This document shows, piece after piece, positions 42,274-50,670 of a DNA stretch of 64,000 nt. Source of the stretch: Candidatus Fluviicola riflensis (GTDB lineage Bacteria; Bacteroidota; Bacteroidia; Flavobacteriales_D; Crocinitomicaceae). The stretch lies in contig CP022585.1 in the NCBI GenBank assembly GCA_002243285.1, positions 1,600,641 to 1,664,640 on the forward strand. Reading direction: 5' to 3'. Made by a program: the position numbers and the translations under genes. The notes under the pieces are model-generated. The model was given only the letters and a program-made list of their open reading frames with translations, was not told where the DNA came from and made no database searches. Position 1 is the stretch's first letter; every line of letters begins with the position of its first letter.

Positions 42274-42485
42274 GCGGGGTGTAGTTTGGTTTTCATTGTT
42301 GTCCGTGGAAAAGAAGGGGGACCTGAACTTAGCAGATACGTACCAGCACGTACTGGTTTACGTGTCACCCCGTATTGTGCCGCAGCGGGAGCAATTGTAG
42401 TTTTGTGTTAATCAACTCAGGATGAAACCAGAGTATTCTTTTTAGCAATTAGGACCAGGACATTGAGAAATAAATTCAAAAGACC

Positions 42486-44726
42486 ATGAGAATTACCATT
42501 TTATTACTTCTGCTTACGATTCATTCGTCATTTTGCGCCTATTCACAACTTGCGGGAAATGCATTGAATTTTGATGCCTCGAATGGATATTGCACTGCGA
42601 ATTTACCAACCGTATTTGACAATATTCCTTCCAATGATTTTACCATTGAGTGTTGGGTTAAACAAGAATTTAATGCGACCTCTAAGCGCGTGTTCTTTGC
42701 TCAAAAAGACGCAAATAATTTTTGTTCGGTTCTAGTGAATAGCGGTAATGTTGCGTATTTTTTTCTTCGGGACAATGGTACATTCTATAGTGTGAATACG
42801 CAAGTAACACTTTTATCATCTGAATGGACCCATCTTGCATTTAGCTGGGATGCAAGCACGAATACTATAACATCGTATATCAACGGAATTCAAATTACCG
42901 GACTCAATGGCGGATCTTCTTCTTTAGGAAATGATGGAATTATGACAATTGGAGCCAGATCTGATGGGCAACAAATTTATAAAGGTTCCATCGATGAATT
43001 GAGAATATGGGACGATATCAGAACACCCTGCGAAATTTTTGGTTCAATGAATAGTGAATTTACAACAACACAGCCAAATTTAGTAGCCTCATACAGTTTT
43101 AATGAAGGTATAGCAAACGGCACCAACACAGGAGTAACAACTTTGAGCGACTTAACCAATACCTATCATGCTACATTAACTGGCTTTCTATTGACCGGTA
43201 CTAGTTCCAATTGGGGCACATCTCAGGCAGGAATCACCCAAACCAACAACAATAGTGAAACTTACTTGTCAAATGATATACTTGCAGCCTGTGAAAGTTA
43301 CACATGGATTGATGGAAACACCTATTTTGCAGATAATAATTCAGCGACTTATACCTATACCAGTGTCGTGAGTGGTTGTGACAGTACTGTGCTTCTGGAT
43401 TTAACCATTGATACAACGGTAACGGCAGATGCGCCAACTAATATAACTGAGTGTGGTTACGTTGAACTGCCTTTACTTTCAAACGGATCTTACTTTACTG
43501 CTACGAATGGCGGAGGAACACCGCTCACAGCGGGAGATTCGATTTCCGGTTCGCAAACAATTTTTGTGTACGCCGAAAATGGAACGTGTTCAGATGAAAA
43601 CTCGTTTTTGATCACGATTGATTCAATGGTTACAGCAGATTCGCCAGGTAATGCAACAGCTTGCGGTAGCTATGAGCTGCCGGTACTTACCTTTGGAAAC
43701 TACTTTACTGCTACGAATGGCGGAGGAACACCGCTCACGGCGGGAGATTCGATTTCCGGTTCGCAAACAATTTTTGTGTACGCCGAAAATGGAACGTGTT
43801 CAGCTGAAAACTTGTTTTTGATCACAATTGATTCAATGGTTACAGCAGATTCGCCAGGTAATGCAACAGCTTGCGATAGCTATGAGCTGCCGGCACTTAC
43901 CTTTGGAAACTACTTTACCGGAAGTAATGGAAGCGGAACACCGCTCACGGCAGGAGATTCGATTTCCGGTTCGCAAACAATTTTTGTGTACGTCGAAAAT
44001 GGAACGTGTTCAGCTGAAAACTCGTTTTTGATCACGATTGATTCAATGGTTACAGCTGATTCGCCAGGAGATATAACAGCTTGTGATAGTTATGAGCTGC
44101 CGGCACTTACTTTTGGAAATTACTTTACCGGAAGTAATGGAAGCGGAACACCGCTCACGGCAGGAGATTTGGTTTCGGGTTCTCAAACGCTGTATGTTTA
44201 CGTCGAAAACGGAACTTGTTCAGATGAAAACTCCTTTGCCATTTCGATCAATGAAACACCACTGAATACAGTAAGCGTTGCAGCCAATATTTTAACTGCA
44301 GACCATGCTGGAGCCACCTATCAGTGGTTGGATTGTAACAATGAAAATGCTCCTGTTCCGGGTGCAACCGGCTTGAACTATTCGCCAACAATGAATGGAA
44401 GTTATGCTGTTGAAATAGCAGAAAATGGTTGTGTTGATACTTCTGCTTGTGTAAATATTACGACAATAGGAATTGATGAAAAGATATTTGCCGGTAATAT
44501 GACTTTATTCCCTAACCCAACAAGTGGAATTCTGACCATTGTTTCTGACATTGAATTTGGTAATGCCTTACTAACCGTGCGCAATGTATTAGGTAAGGAA
44601 GTCTATCGTAAAATGTATTCATCAGTGAAACAGATTGATTTGAATTTGGAAGGTGCTGTTGGAGTTTATTTCATTGAAATAGTTGATGGGAGTAAAGTAT
44701 CCCTGTTAAAAGTGATCAAAGAGTAA
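42486..44726 (+). CDS. T9SS-secreted LamG adhesin with 70-aa repeats
   Basis: A 746-aa surface protein. It has a signal peptide (MRITILLLLLTIHSSFCAYS), a LamG/pentraxin jelly roll at about residues 25-180 (ending YKGSIDELRIWDDIRT), a short linker and four 70-residue repeats with two Cys each (A-C-x-S-Y-E-L-P ... G-N-Y-F-T ... I-F-V-Y-A-E-N-G-T-C). An Ig-like module follows (TYQWLDCNNENAPVPGATG), then a type A T9SS sorting domain (LFPNPTSGILTIVSD ... LLKVIKE). Such repeats occur in Bacteroidota gliding and attachment adhesins. The repeats are almost identical at DNA level, so copy number may vary. Confidence 0.88.
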   Translation: MRITILLLLLTIHSSFCAYSQLAGNALNFDASNGYCTANLPTVFDNIPSNDFTIECWVKQEFNATSKRVFFAQKDANNFCSVLVNSGNVAYFFLRDNGTFYSVNTQVTLLSSEWTHLAFSWDASTNTITSYINGIQITGLNGGSSSLGNDGIMTIGARSDGQQIYKGSIDELRIWDDIRTPCEIFGSMNSEFTTTQPNLVASYSFNEGIANGTNTGVTTLSDLTNTYHATLTGFLLTGTSSNWGTSQAGITQTNNNSETYLSNDILAACESYTWIDGNTYFADNNSATYTYTSVVSGCDSTVLLDLTIDTTVTADAPTNITECGYVELPLLSNGSYFTATNGGGTPLTAGDSISGSQTIFVYAENGTCSDENSFLITIDSMVTADSPGNATACGSYELPVLTFGNYFTATNGGGTPLTAGDSISGSQTIFVYAENGTCSAENLFLITIDSMVTADSPGNATACDSYELPALTFGNYFTGSNGSGTPLTAGDSISGSQTIFVYVENGTCSAENSFLITIDSMVTADSPGDITACDSYELPALTFGNYFTGSNGSGTPLTAGDLVSGSQTLYVYVENGTCSDENSFAISINETPLNTVSVAANILTADHAGATYQWLDCNNENAPVPGATGLNYSPTMNGSYAVEIAENGCVDTSACVNITTIGIDEKIFAGNMTLFPNPTSGILTIVSDIEFGNALLTVRNVLGKEVYRKMYSSVKQIDLNLEGAVGVYFIEIVDGSKVSLLKVIKE
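43407..44246 (+). repeat. Four tandem 210-bp coding repeats
   Basis: Units start at 43407, 43617, 43827 and 44037, exactly 210 bp each. Units 2 and 3 are nearly identical and unit 1 is the most diverged. The high DNA identity points to recent duplication or gene conversion. Confidence 0.9.
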
Positions 44727-44835
44727 ACGTTTCAGACAAAATCTAAACGTGTGGGGGAATTTCTTCTAAAAGGAGTATGTCTTTTTGAAGAGTGAATCAT
44801 ATTGATTAATGCTTATTTTTCGTATTCGAAAATAG

Positions 44836-44973
44836 CTGTGCCATCTGTTTATTCTGCAATATTCAGGTCACGGTTTAATTCCAGATTTTGTCATTGAAAA
44901 AAGCTATGAAGATTTTATTTTAAATCAAGATAGTCAAATGATTTTTACACTAAAACTCATTGAGGAAAAATAA
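44836..44973 (+). pseudogene. C-terminal remnant of an S41-type peptidase
   Basis: A 45-codon open stretch ends with SGHGLIPDFVIEKSYEDF and ILNQDSQMIFTLKLIEEK, then TAA. The G-(V/I/L)-x-PD-x-x-(V/I) strand followed by an x-D-x-x-x-x-x-D-x-(Q/V) segment and a final ALxLI-type helix is the usual end of S41 C-terminal processing peptidases in Bacteroidota. An in-frame TAG precedes it and no catalytic domain is present, so this is a gene tail left after a rearrangement. It sits just before repeat copy 4. Confidence 0.6.
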
Positions 44974-45000
44974 TACCAGAACGTAACATTTATCAATGGT

Positions 45001-45066
45001 TCCAAGTCGCAAAACCCGCTCCAAATCCTCCATTAAAAAGTTAGAAGTTTCCCCGCTTGAGGTCAC
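45001..45066. repeat. Dispersed 66-bp repeat, copy 4
   Basis: Full copy; the minus strand reads VTSSGETSNFLMEDLERVLR without stop. It follows an S41 peptidase remnant and is joined to a strong terminator. Like copy 2, a GTGTTGATCCC-like segment follows the hairpin. Confidence 0.7.
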
Positions 45067-45067
45067 G

Positions 45068-45103
45068 AAAAAACCCGTTCCATCTTTGATGAAACGGGTT
45101 TTT
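45068..45103. terminator. Terminator next to repeat copy 4
   Basis: AAACCCGTT (45071-45079) pairs with AACGGGTTT (45093-45101), extended by CATC/GATG inside, with T- and A-runs on either side. It is bidirectional in form. Confidence 0.7.
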
Positions 45104-45191
45104 CATTTTAATCAGTGTTGATCCCAACGCTTTGGTCGGTACAATTTGGCTCCCAGATAAATTCAGCTATTTTTAACCCAACTTAGTACTT

Positions 45192-45884
45192 ATGCTTATA
45201 CTCGTAATCATTGGAAGCTTTATCCTGGTTTTAGGACTAACTTTCCTGTTTATTGTCAGGAGGAAGACAAAAATTCACGCGATTGATGAGGTGGTCGCCG
45301 ATAGCGCTATGAATCTCTTCCATATTTTCGGTCACAGTATTTATATGCCCGACGATTCTCCGGGTTTTGACATTTACCGGCACTATGTTTTCGATTTGTC
45401 CAACTATCAATTCACGGCTGGAGCTCATCAGCAGGGAAAAGGGATTGACATTAACAGCCCGTTTGTTGAGCGAAGTGTGCAGATGCTCTCCGGTAAGATG
45501 GGAAGAACGCTGAAGCTGGCACCCGACAATCAAATACGTTCAGAAATAAAAGTCATTCATCGTGATCTCAATGCTACCGATACCGAGGTGATTGAAAAGA
45601 TTCCCAATAATGCGTTTGTTGTAACGAAACTACGTGAAAACGAAATGGGGTTTTCAAAAGTCAGCCTGGAAATCTACCGCAACGGAATAAGCATACGGTG
45701 TCACGTCTTCAAAGGTTGGGCCGAGCATGAATTCCGGATTTATAAAACCTCTTTCCCCAACCAGGTCATCCTGATGTACTCAAAAGGGAGAGTGAATTAT
45801 GGAATAGCGCTCGCTGTCATCGATCTCGCAAACGGCGACTTTTTGTTCGATCAATATATCACAGAACCCAGGAAGATTCGATGA
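45192..45884 (+). CDS. Membrane-anchored hypothetical protein
   Basis: A 230-aa protein with one N-terminal span (MLILVIIGSFILVLGLTFLF) and an RRK stop-transfer, placing the rest in the cytoplasm. The soluble part is a mix of strands and helices, with no motif I can name. It is flanked upstream by repeat copy 4 and downstream by the Crp/Fnr gene. Confidence 0.55.
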   Translation: MLILVIIGSFILVLGLTFLFIVRRKTKIHAIDEVVADSAMNLFHIFGHSIYMPDDSPGFDIYRHYVFDLSNYQFTAGAHQQGKGIDINSPFVERSVQMLSGKMGRTLKLAPDNQIRSEIKVIHRDLNATDTEVIEKIPNNAFVVTKLRENEMGFSKVSLEIYRNGISIRCHVFKGWAEHEFRIYKTSFPNQVILMYSKGRVNYGIALAVIDLANGDFLFDQYITEPRKIR

Positions 45885-46072
45885 AAGAACTATTACTGGT
45901 GGTATATGTTTCAACGTAACTTTACCAGGATTTGCTAATTCAATAAACAAACTTTACAGTCTTTGGTTGTGATCCGTAATCATTGAGATTATTGTACAAT
46001 GTAATCTTGTTATATTCGTCAGTATACAAGTGTGCGGCAAGTGTAACAGACGGCAGTAACAACAACAAAATA

Positions 46073-46651
46073 ATGAAAAACAGACTATTTGACTTTATAT
46101 CAAAATACATTTCGCTGACGGAAAATGAAAAGAATGCAATCGATTCTCTGGACTTATTTCGCTCGGTAAAGAAAGGAACGATTTTACTCAAAGAAGGACA
46201 AAAATCGAAAGATAGCTACTTTGTTCTACAAGGCTGTATTCGGACTTATTATGTTTTAGATGGTGAAGAAAAAACGACTGCTTTCTACACAGAAATGGAA
46301 GCTTTGACACCCCCTTGTGTAATAAGCAAAACGCCGTCAGAATATTATATAAGTTGTTTAGAAGATACGATACTTACAGTTTCAAATTCTGATATGGAAA
46401 TAGAAATAAATAGTAAGTTTCCAAAGTTTGAAACCATATGCAGAATATTATCCGAAGAACTTTTAGCCAAACAACGAATAGACTTTGACAAGTTTAAGAC
46501 TTCTTCACCCGAACAGCGATACCTCAACTTACTACAAAAAAGACCGGACCTCATCCAGCGTGTTCCACAACATCAATTAGCGAGTTATTTGGGTATCAAA
46601 CCTCAATCACTAAGCAGACTAAGAGCAAGAATACTTGAAAAAAAGAGCTAA
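46073..46651 (+). CDS. Crp/Fnr-family transcriptional regulator
   Basis: A 192-aa protein from the ATG at 46073 (MKNRLFDFISKYISLTENEK); a longer frame starting at 45983 adds residues foreign to the family. A cyclic-nucleotide-binding-like barrel (KKGTILLKEGQKSKDSYFVL, QGCIRTYYVLDGEEKT) is followed by a long helix (TSSPEQRYLNLLQKRPDLIQ) and a winged HTH (VPQHQLASYLGIKPQSLSR). Bacteroidota proteins of this subtype usually do not bind cAMP in the classical way. There are no Fe-S cysteines, so it is not an oxygen-sensing Fnr. It may regulate the DUF6326-like gene that follows. Confidence 0.85.
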   Translation: MKNRLFDFISKYISLTENEKNAIDSLDLFRSVKKGTILLKEGQKSKDSYFVLQGCIRTYYVLDGEEKTTAFYTEMEALTPPCVISKTPSEYYISCLEDTILTVSNSDMEIEINSKFPKFETICRILSEELLAKQRIDFDKFKTSSPEQRYLNLLQKRPDLIQRVPQHQLASYLGIKPQSLSRLRARILEKKS

Positions 46652-46742
46652 CCTTATTTCTTAACTTAAGTGAACGGGTTATTGTGTCTCACCAATCTAC
46701 TTTTGCTTTATCATTTCACGTAACAAGTAAAGTTGATCATTT

Positions 46743-47180
46743 ATGAATACACAAAAAACACAACAAAATGGGCTGGAAGAAATCAAGGTCAGTTTGAAGC
46801 TAAAGCTTGCTATGCTGTGGGCGGGTTTTATGTTTCTCTACATCTATGTAGATTATTTCCACTTATTTATGCCGGATTCACTGGAAGGTATGCTGGCAGG
46901 CAAGGTATTTGTATTTGATATTACACAAGGATTTCTGTTGGCAGCACTCGTCTCAATGACAATTCCGGCATTGATGATTTTCCTTTCTGTTGCCCTGCCG
47001 GCTAAAGTAAATCGCTTTACAAACATAATCGTGGCTACGGTTTATATTCCTTATACATTGTTTAATTTGGTAGGAGATGCCTGGATGCACATGATATTTG
47101 GCGCTGTTGTAGAAGTCGTTCTTCTTTGTCTGATTATCCGTTATGCATGGAAATGGCCTCGCATTGAAACGTTACATTAA
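46743..47180 (+). CDS. DUF6326-like four-span membrane protein
   Basis: A 145-aa protein with four hydrophobic segments and recognisable blocks LSVALPAKVNRFTNIIVATV and LVGDAWMHMIFGAVVEVVLL, with MLWAGFMFLYIYVDYFHLFMP near the start. I associate this pattern with DUF6326. The role is not known; family members often sit beside Crp/Fnr or AraC regulators, as here. It ends 8 bp before a partial copy of the dispersed repeat. Confidence 0.65.
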   Translation: MNTQKTQQNGLEEIKVSLKLKLAMLWAGFMFLYIYVDYFHLFMPDSLEGMLAGKVFVFDITQGFLLAALVSMTIPALMIFLSVALPAKVNRFTNIIVATVYIPYTLFNLVGDAWMHMIFGAVVEVVLLCLIIRYAWKWPRIETLH

Positions 47181-47187
47181 TCATAGT

Positions 47188-47217
47188 TGCAAGGTGTAAA
47201 ACCCGCTCAAAATCCGC
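47188..47217. repeat. Degenerate copy 5 of the dispersed repeat
   Basis: About 30 bases (TGCAAGGTGTAAAACCCGCT and on) match the left half of the 66-bp repeat; the rest has decayed. The minus strand reads DFERVLHLAT, still recognisable. A later segment near 47288 (TACGAGAGCATATTTAATCC) resembles 28220-28245 downstream of copy 2. No gene is evident in 47218-47390. Confidence 0.5.
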
Positions 47218-47390
47218 AATAGCTAACGATGCTTTTCTTTTTTTCTCAGTATGGGGTTGTTTTTCAGTATAGAATCTAAATCATACCCAGGAGTACGAGA
47301 GCATATTTAATCCTGGCTGATTACGAAAAACTATTTAATCATCAATTGAATTCGAAGAAAATGGTAATATTGTAGCCATAACTTAAATTC

Positions 47391-47993
47391 ATGTCCAGAA
47401 ATATCAACCAACAAGAATCCATGCGAATTGCAGCTGAAAGAATGCGGCTGAAAAAAGAAAGAGAAGCACGCGAGGAGAAAGAATTTTATGAACGAATTAC
47501 CTCAGGTACGCCATGGCTTCTCTTTAAAACCGTTGTTGTCTTCTGTACGCTGATGGCTTTGATTACCACATTCGAGATTTTCGTTGATGGCCCAACAAAA
47601 AAACTATCTGAAAACGATTGGAAAATTGACCGGGACTGGGAATGGACGTGGCACACGATACTGGACGTGGAAGGATATATGTTCACGCCCGAATTGAGAG
47701 ATTGGAGTGGCCATATGGAAAACACGCTTGAAATGACCTATTCTCCTGTGTTTCGAACGGGGAAGAAGCTAAGCTACGATATTGAAGTCAATGAATCTAC
47801 AATAAGAAGGCACGAAGAAATCAGACAGAGTTCCATCTTTACTTGGTTTCCTGCATTCCAGCTTTTTCTGCTGATTCCTTTAATCACCTTCATTTTTAAA
47901 CGACAAAGTGCATGGTTTAACTTTGCACGAATTGCGTCGTTCGTCTTCGTGCTTCCCGGAACGCTGTTGGTGATGTACTGGACATTGTTGTAA
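47391..47993 (+). CDS. Hypothetical protein with two membrane spans
   Basis: A 200-aa protein. A charged N-terminal helix (SMRIAAERMRLKKEREAREE) is followed by a span at about residues 42-63, a polar extracytoplasmic loop of about 80 residues rich in Trp, and one or two spans at about 145-165 and 178-198. No family recognised. It stands alone and is convergent with the oxidoreductase gene. Confidence 0.55.
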   Translation: MSRNINQQESMRIAAERMRLKKEREAREEKEFYERITSGTPWLLFKTVVVFCTLMALITTFEIFVDGPTKKLSENDWKIDRDWEWTWHTILDVEGYMFTPELRDWSGHMENTLEMTYSPVFRTGKKLSYDIEVNESTIRRHEEIRQSSIFTWFPAFQLFLLIPLITFIFKRQSAWFNFARIASFVFVLPGTLLVMYWTLL

Positions 47994-48067
47994 TCATCAA
48001 CATGAATAGTCTGGGCTTGAGGTAAGCTTTCCATCAAATACGTACAGATTTCCCCATTTCAGGCCAT

Positions 48068-48103
48068 AAAAAACCCAGACTTATAGCGCAATGCCTGGGT
48101 TTT
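48068..48103. terminator. Bidirectional terminator between convergent genes
   Basis: AAAACCCAG (48070-48078) pairs with CTGGGTTTT (48095-48103). Just before it, 48018-48066 contains a much decayed stretch similar to the dispersed repeat (CAGATTTCCCC...GGCC), so this too may be a relic copy. Confidence 0.65.
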
Positions 48104-48134
48104 CTATGCTTCAATAAGCCCATACGAAAGGTAA

Positions 48135-49136
48135 TTATTTCATTTTTACAACAACTTTTCCTTTTGCGCGACCGCTTTCTACATAAGCCAAGGCGTCATT
48201 GGTCTGGCCGAAAGGAAAAACTTTATCCATAACAGGTTTAATTGCTCCAGAATCGATTAGTTCTGTAATCTTTTGTAATTGCTTTCCTTCAGCTCTCATG
48301 AAAAGAAAAGAATAGTCAACCCTCAGTTTCCTTGCCATTTTCCGTACACCGGAACTAATCAATGATAAAATGATTTTGACAAACCATGGCGCTTTTATTT
48401 CTTTCGCAAATTCAGGAGTAGGTGGCCCTGAGATAGAAATGACTTTTCCATTCGGTTTTACTATTTTGAGCGATTTCTCCAGCGTCTTTTTATCCTGGCT
48501 ATTCAGTACAACATCATAATCTTTCAAAACAGTTTCAAAATCCTGTTTTTTATAATCGATCAGTACATCGGCGCCCAGGCTTTTGAGTAGATCAAAGCTT
48601 TTCCCACTGGCAGTAGTTGCAACGGTTGCTCCAAGATGTTTTGCCAATTGAATGGCGATTGTTCCAACTCCGCCCGAACCGGCCTGAATGAATACTTTTT
48701 GTCCTTTTTTGAGATTGGCCCTTTCAACCAAAGCTTGCCAAACGGTTAAAGCTACCAGCGGAATTGATGCAGCTTCTTCCATGGAAAGATTTTTAGGTTT
48801 GTGCGCAACATCTTTTTCATCAATGGCAATGAATTCTGCAAAGGTTCCTATTCTTAAATCAGAAGGTCTAGAGTAAACTTCGTCGCCAACCTTGAACTTC
48901 GTCACTTTTGAGCCGACTTTAGTTACAATTCCTGCAACGTCATGGCCTAAAACCAAAGGAAGTTTGTAAGGCAATATCTGCTTAAATTCTCCGGTCTTTA
49001 TTTTGGAATCCAAAAGATTTAGCCCTGATGCGTGCACTTCAACCAATACATCATTTTCTTTTACTTCAGGAACCAATACATTGGTCATTTGAAGATCCTC
49101 TGTTTTGCTGTATTTATTAATTACGAATGCTTTCAT
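48135..49136 (-). CDS. Quinone-oxidoreductase-like zinc-independent MDR
   Basis: A 333-aa medium-chain dehydrogenase/reductase. The GroES-like N-terminal domain carries LGHDVAGIVTKVGSKVTKFK, and the Rossmann fold has QAGSGGVGTIAIQLAKHLGA at about residues 150-170. The catalytic zinc ligands of alcohol dehydrogenases are not conserved, so it is a quinone-oxidoreductase-type NADPH enzyme. It is 2 bp downstream of an SDR gene and divergent from an HxlR regulator, a common trio in which HxlR senses electrophiles or quinones. Confidence 0.88.
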   Translation of the reverse strand: MKAFVINKYSKTEDLQMTNVLVPEVKENDVLVEVHASGLNLLDSKIKTGEFKQILPYKLPLVLGHDVAGIVTKVGSKVTKFKVGDEVYSRPSDLRIGTFAEFIAIDEKDVAHKPKNLSMEEAASIPLVALTVWQALVERANLKKGQKVFIQAGSGGVGTIAIQLAKHLGATVATTASGKSFDLLKSLGADVLIDYKKQDFETVLKDYDVVLNSQDKKTLEKSLKIVKPNGKVISISGPPTPEFAKEIKAPWFVKIILSLISSGVRKMARKLRVDYSFLFMRAEGKQLQKITELIDSGAIKPVMDKVFPFGQTNDALAYVESGRAKGKVVVKMK

Positions 49137-49138
49137 AC

Positions 49139-49948
49139 TTATGTGTTTTTGAATTTATTAATGTTTTTAATGATAGAATTTTCAAAGGTTTTAAACGAAA
49201 AAAACTGTATTGCAGGGAATAAAGAGGATCCTTTACCTACCGGATTATTAAATTTGGGGTTTTTACTTTCAACCAATTTCAAAAGAGTTTTAACAACAGC
49301 TGTCGGTTCTTCTGAATTTGAGAATAAATCTTTTGTATAATCTTCTAGTTTTGTTCGGTAGGTGTCGTAATCGCTTATTTTGTTTTCCGCAACTTTAGAG
49401 TTCGTAATTATATTGGTTTTGAATCCTACAGGCTCAACCATGCTCACTTGTATATTAAACTCATTCAGTTCAAAACGCAATGCTCTGAAATATCCTTCAA
49501 GAGCGTGCTTGGAAGCGGCATAATAAGCTCCACCCGGAAGACTGATTAATCCCATAATAGAACTTACGGTAATTATTTTTCCGAAACGTTGTTCTCTGAA
49601 ATAGGGCAGTAACTCATTCGTTAACTTAACAGTTCCCCAAAAGTTGGTTTCTAACTGCTGTTTGCCCTGTGTTATACTGGTTTCCTCGGCGAGTCCCGAC
49701 AAATAGAATCCAGCGTTATTTATCAAGACGTCCAATTTATCGATTTCACTAAATAGTTTTTTGCCAAAGGATTGAATAGAATCGTCGTCGGTAATGTCTA
49801 ATCCCAAAATTTTGAAAGGTACTTTTGACTGCACACTTTCAGGATTACGGCTTGTACCAATTACATGGTATCCTTTTTTGTGTAACTCCGTTGCGAGTAA
49901 CAATCCAAAACCCGAAGAAGCTCCTGTTACTATAATGTTTTGTTTCAT
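49139..49948 (-). CDS. Short-chain dehydrogenase/reductase
   Basis: A 269-aa SDR from the ATG at 49948 (MKQNIIVTGASSGFGLLLAT). A longer frame would run into the operators. It has TGASSGFG, NNAG at about residues 81-84, the catalytic Ser in VSSIMGLIS and YYAASK, with an Arg after strand two (GTSRNPES) that favours NADP. Substrate unknown. It is the first gene of the leftward pair under the shared operator region. Confidence 0.87.
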   Translation of the reverse strand: MKQNIIVTGASSGFGLLLATELHKKGYHVIGTSRNPESVQSKVPFKILGLDITDDDSIQSFGKKLFSEIDKLDVLINNAGFYLSGLAEETSITQGKQQLETNFWGTVKLTNELLPYFREQRFGKIITVSSIMGLISLPGGAYYAASKHALEGYFRALRFELNEFNIQVSMVEPVGFKTNIITNSKVAENKISDYDTYRTKLEDYTKDLFSNSEEPTAVVKTLLKLVESKNPKFNNPVGKGSSLFPAIQFFSFKTFENSIIKNINKFKNT

Positions 49949-49973
49949 GTTCTTACTTTTATTTGTAAATTTG

Positions 49974-50021
49974 CTTGCATTATGCAAGTGCAATAATACA
50001 AATAACTTTCAAAATGCAAGT
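49974..50021. promoter_or_regulatory. Candidate HxlR operators in a divergent promoter
   Basis: CTTGCATTATGCAAG (49974-49988) is a perfect 7-1-7 palindrome, followed by ACTTTCAAAATGCAAGT (50005-50021), an imperfect palindrome sharing the TGCAAGT half. They lie 31 bp apart, about three helical turns, between the SDR and HxlR genes, where they could control both. Confidence 0.65.
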
Positions 50022-50038
50022 GATTTAAAAAATATTTT

Positions 50039-50464
50039 ATGGCAGCTACAAAAAAAAGGTCTGAATGTCCAATCAGCAGTTCTTTAGATATTTGGGGAGA
50101 TAAATGGTCGTTATTGATTGTACGAGATTTAATTTTCTCTATGCAATGCACTTATGGTGATTTTCTGAAATCGGAGGAAAAGATCGCAACCAATATTTTA
50201 GCAACCCGATTGCAAATGCTTGAATCCAATGGCATTATCACCAAGTTAAATCATCCGGACAGTAAAGCAAAAGTATTGTATCAGCTCACCCAAAAAGGAA
50301 TTGATTTACTACCATTGATGATTGAAATTCATTTATGGGCAGATAAGCATTCTACAATACCTCCTGAAAGAAATGCGATAATAAAAGAGCTTATAAATGA
50401 TAAAGAAGCATTTATAAAATCGTACACTAAACAATTAAAGTCATCGATTAAAAGAACTTCTTGA
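50039..50464 (+). CDS. HxlR-family winged-helix regulator
   Basis: A 141-aa protein with the family signature near the start (CPISSSLDIWGDKWSLLIVRDL), a wing/HTH region (LKSEEKIATNILATRLQMLE) and KVLYQLTQKGIDLLPLM. The Cys at about residue 10 is the redox-reactive residue in several HxlR proteins such as HypR and QorR. Divergent from the quinone-oxidoreductase pair, which it probably represses until an electrophile modifies the Cys. Confidence 0.87.
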   Translation: MAATKKRSECPISSSLDIWGDKWSLLIVRDLIFSMQCTYGDFLKSEEKIATNILATRLQMLESNGIITKLNHPDSKAKVLYQLTQKGIDLLPLMIEIHLWADKHSTIPPERNAIIKELINDKEAFIKSYTKQLKSSIKRTS

Positions 50465-50670
50465 ACAAAATTGTAATGAAATTCAATTTTTAAGATGCAA
50501 ATTCCTGTTTTCACATGGGGTGAAAATCTAGTGTTTCCAAAGTACGTCACGCTCCTATGCAATTTTCGTAAATTTGACTATTCGGCTTCGTAGAAAGATT
50601 GGTGGTATGATCGCCCGCTTGCGCCAGGCCGCAAACCGTTCTGTGGCTTTTAGAACGAATACCAACTACA

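Noticed and set aside
27211..48103. The dispersed repeats as integron attC sites
   Set aside because: They have regular spacing after genes, but no GTTRRRY/RYYYAAC core pair and no conserved palindromic arms; the constraint looks coding rather than structural, and no integrase is seen.
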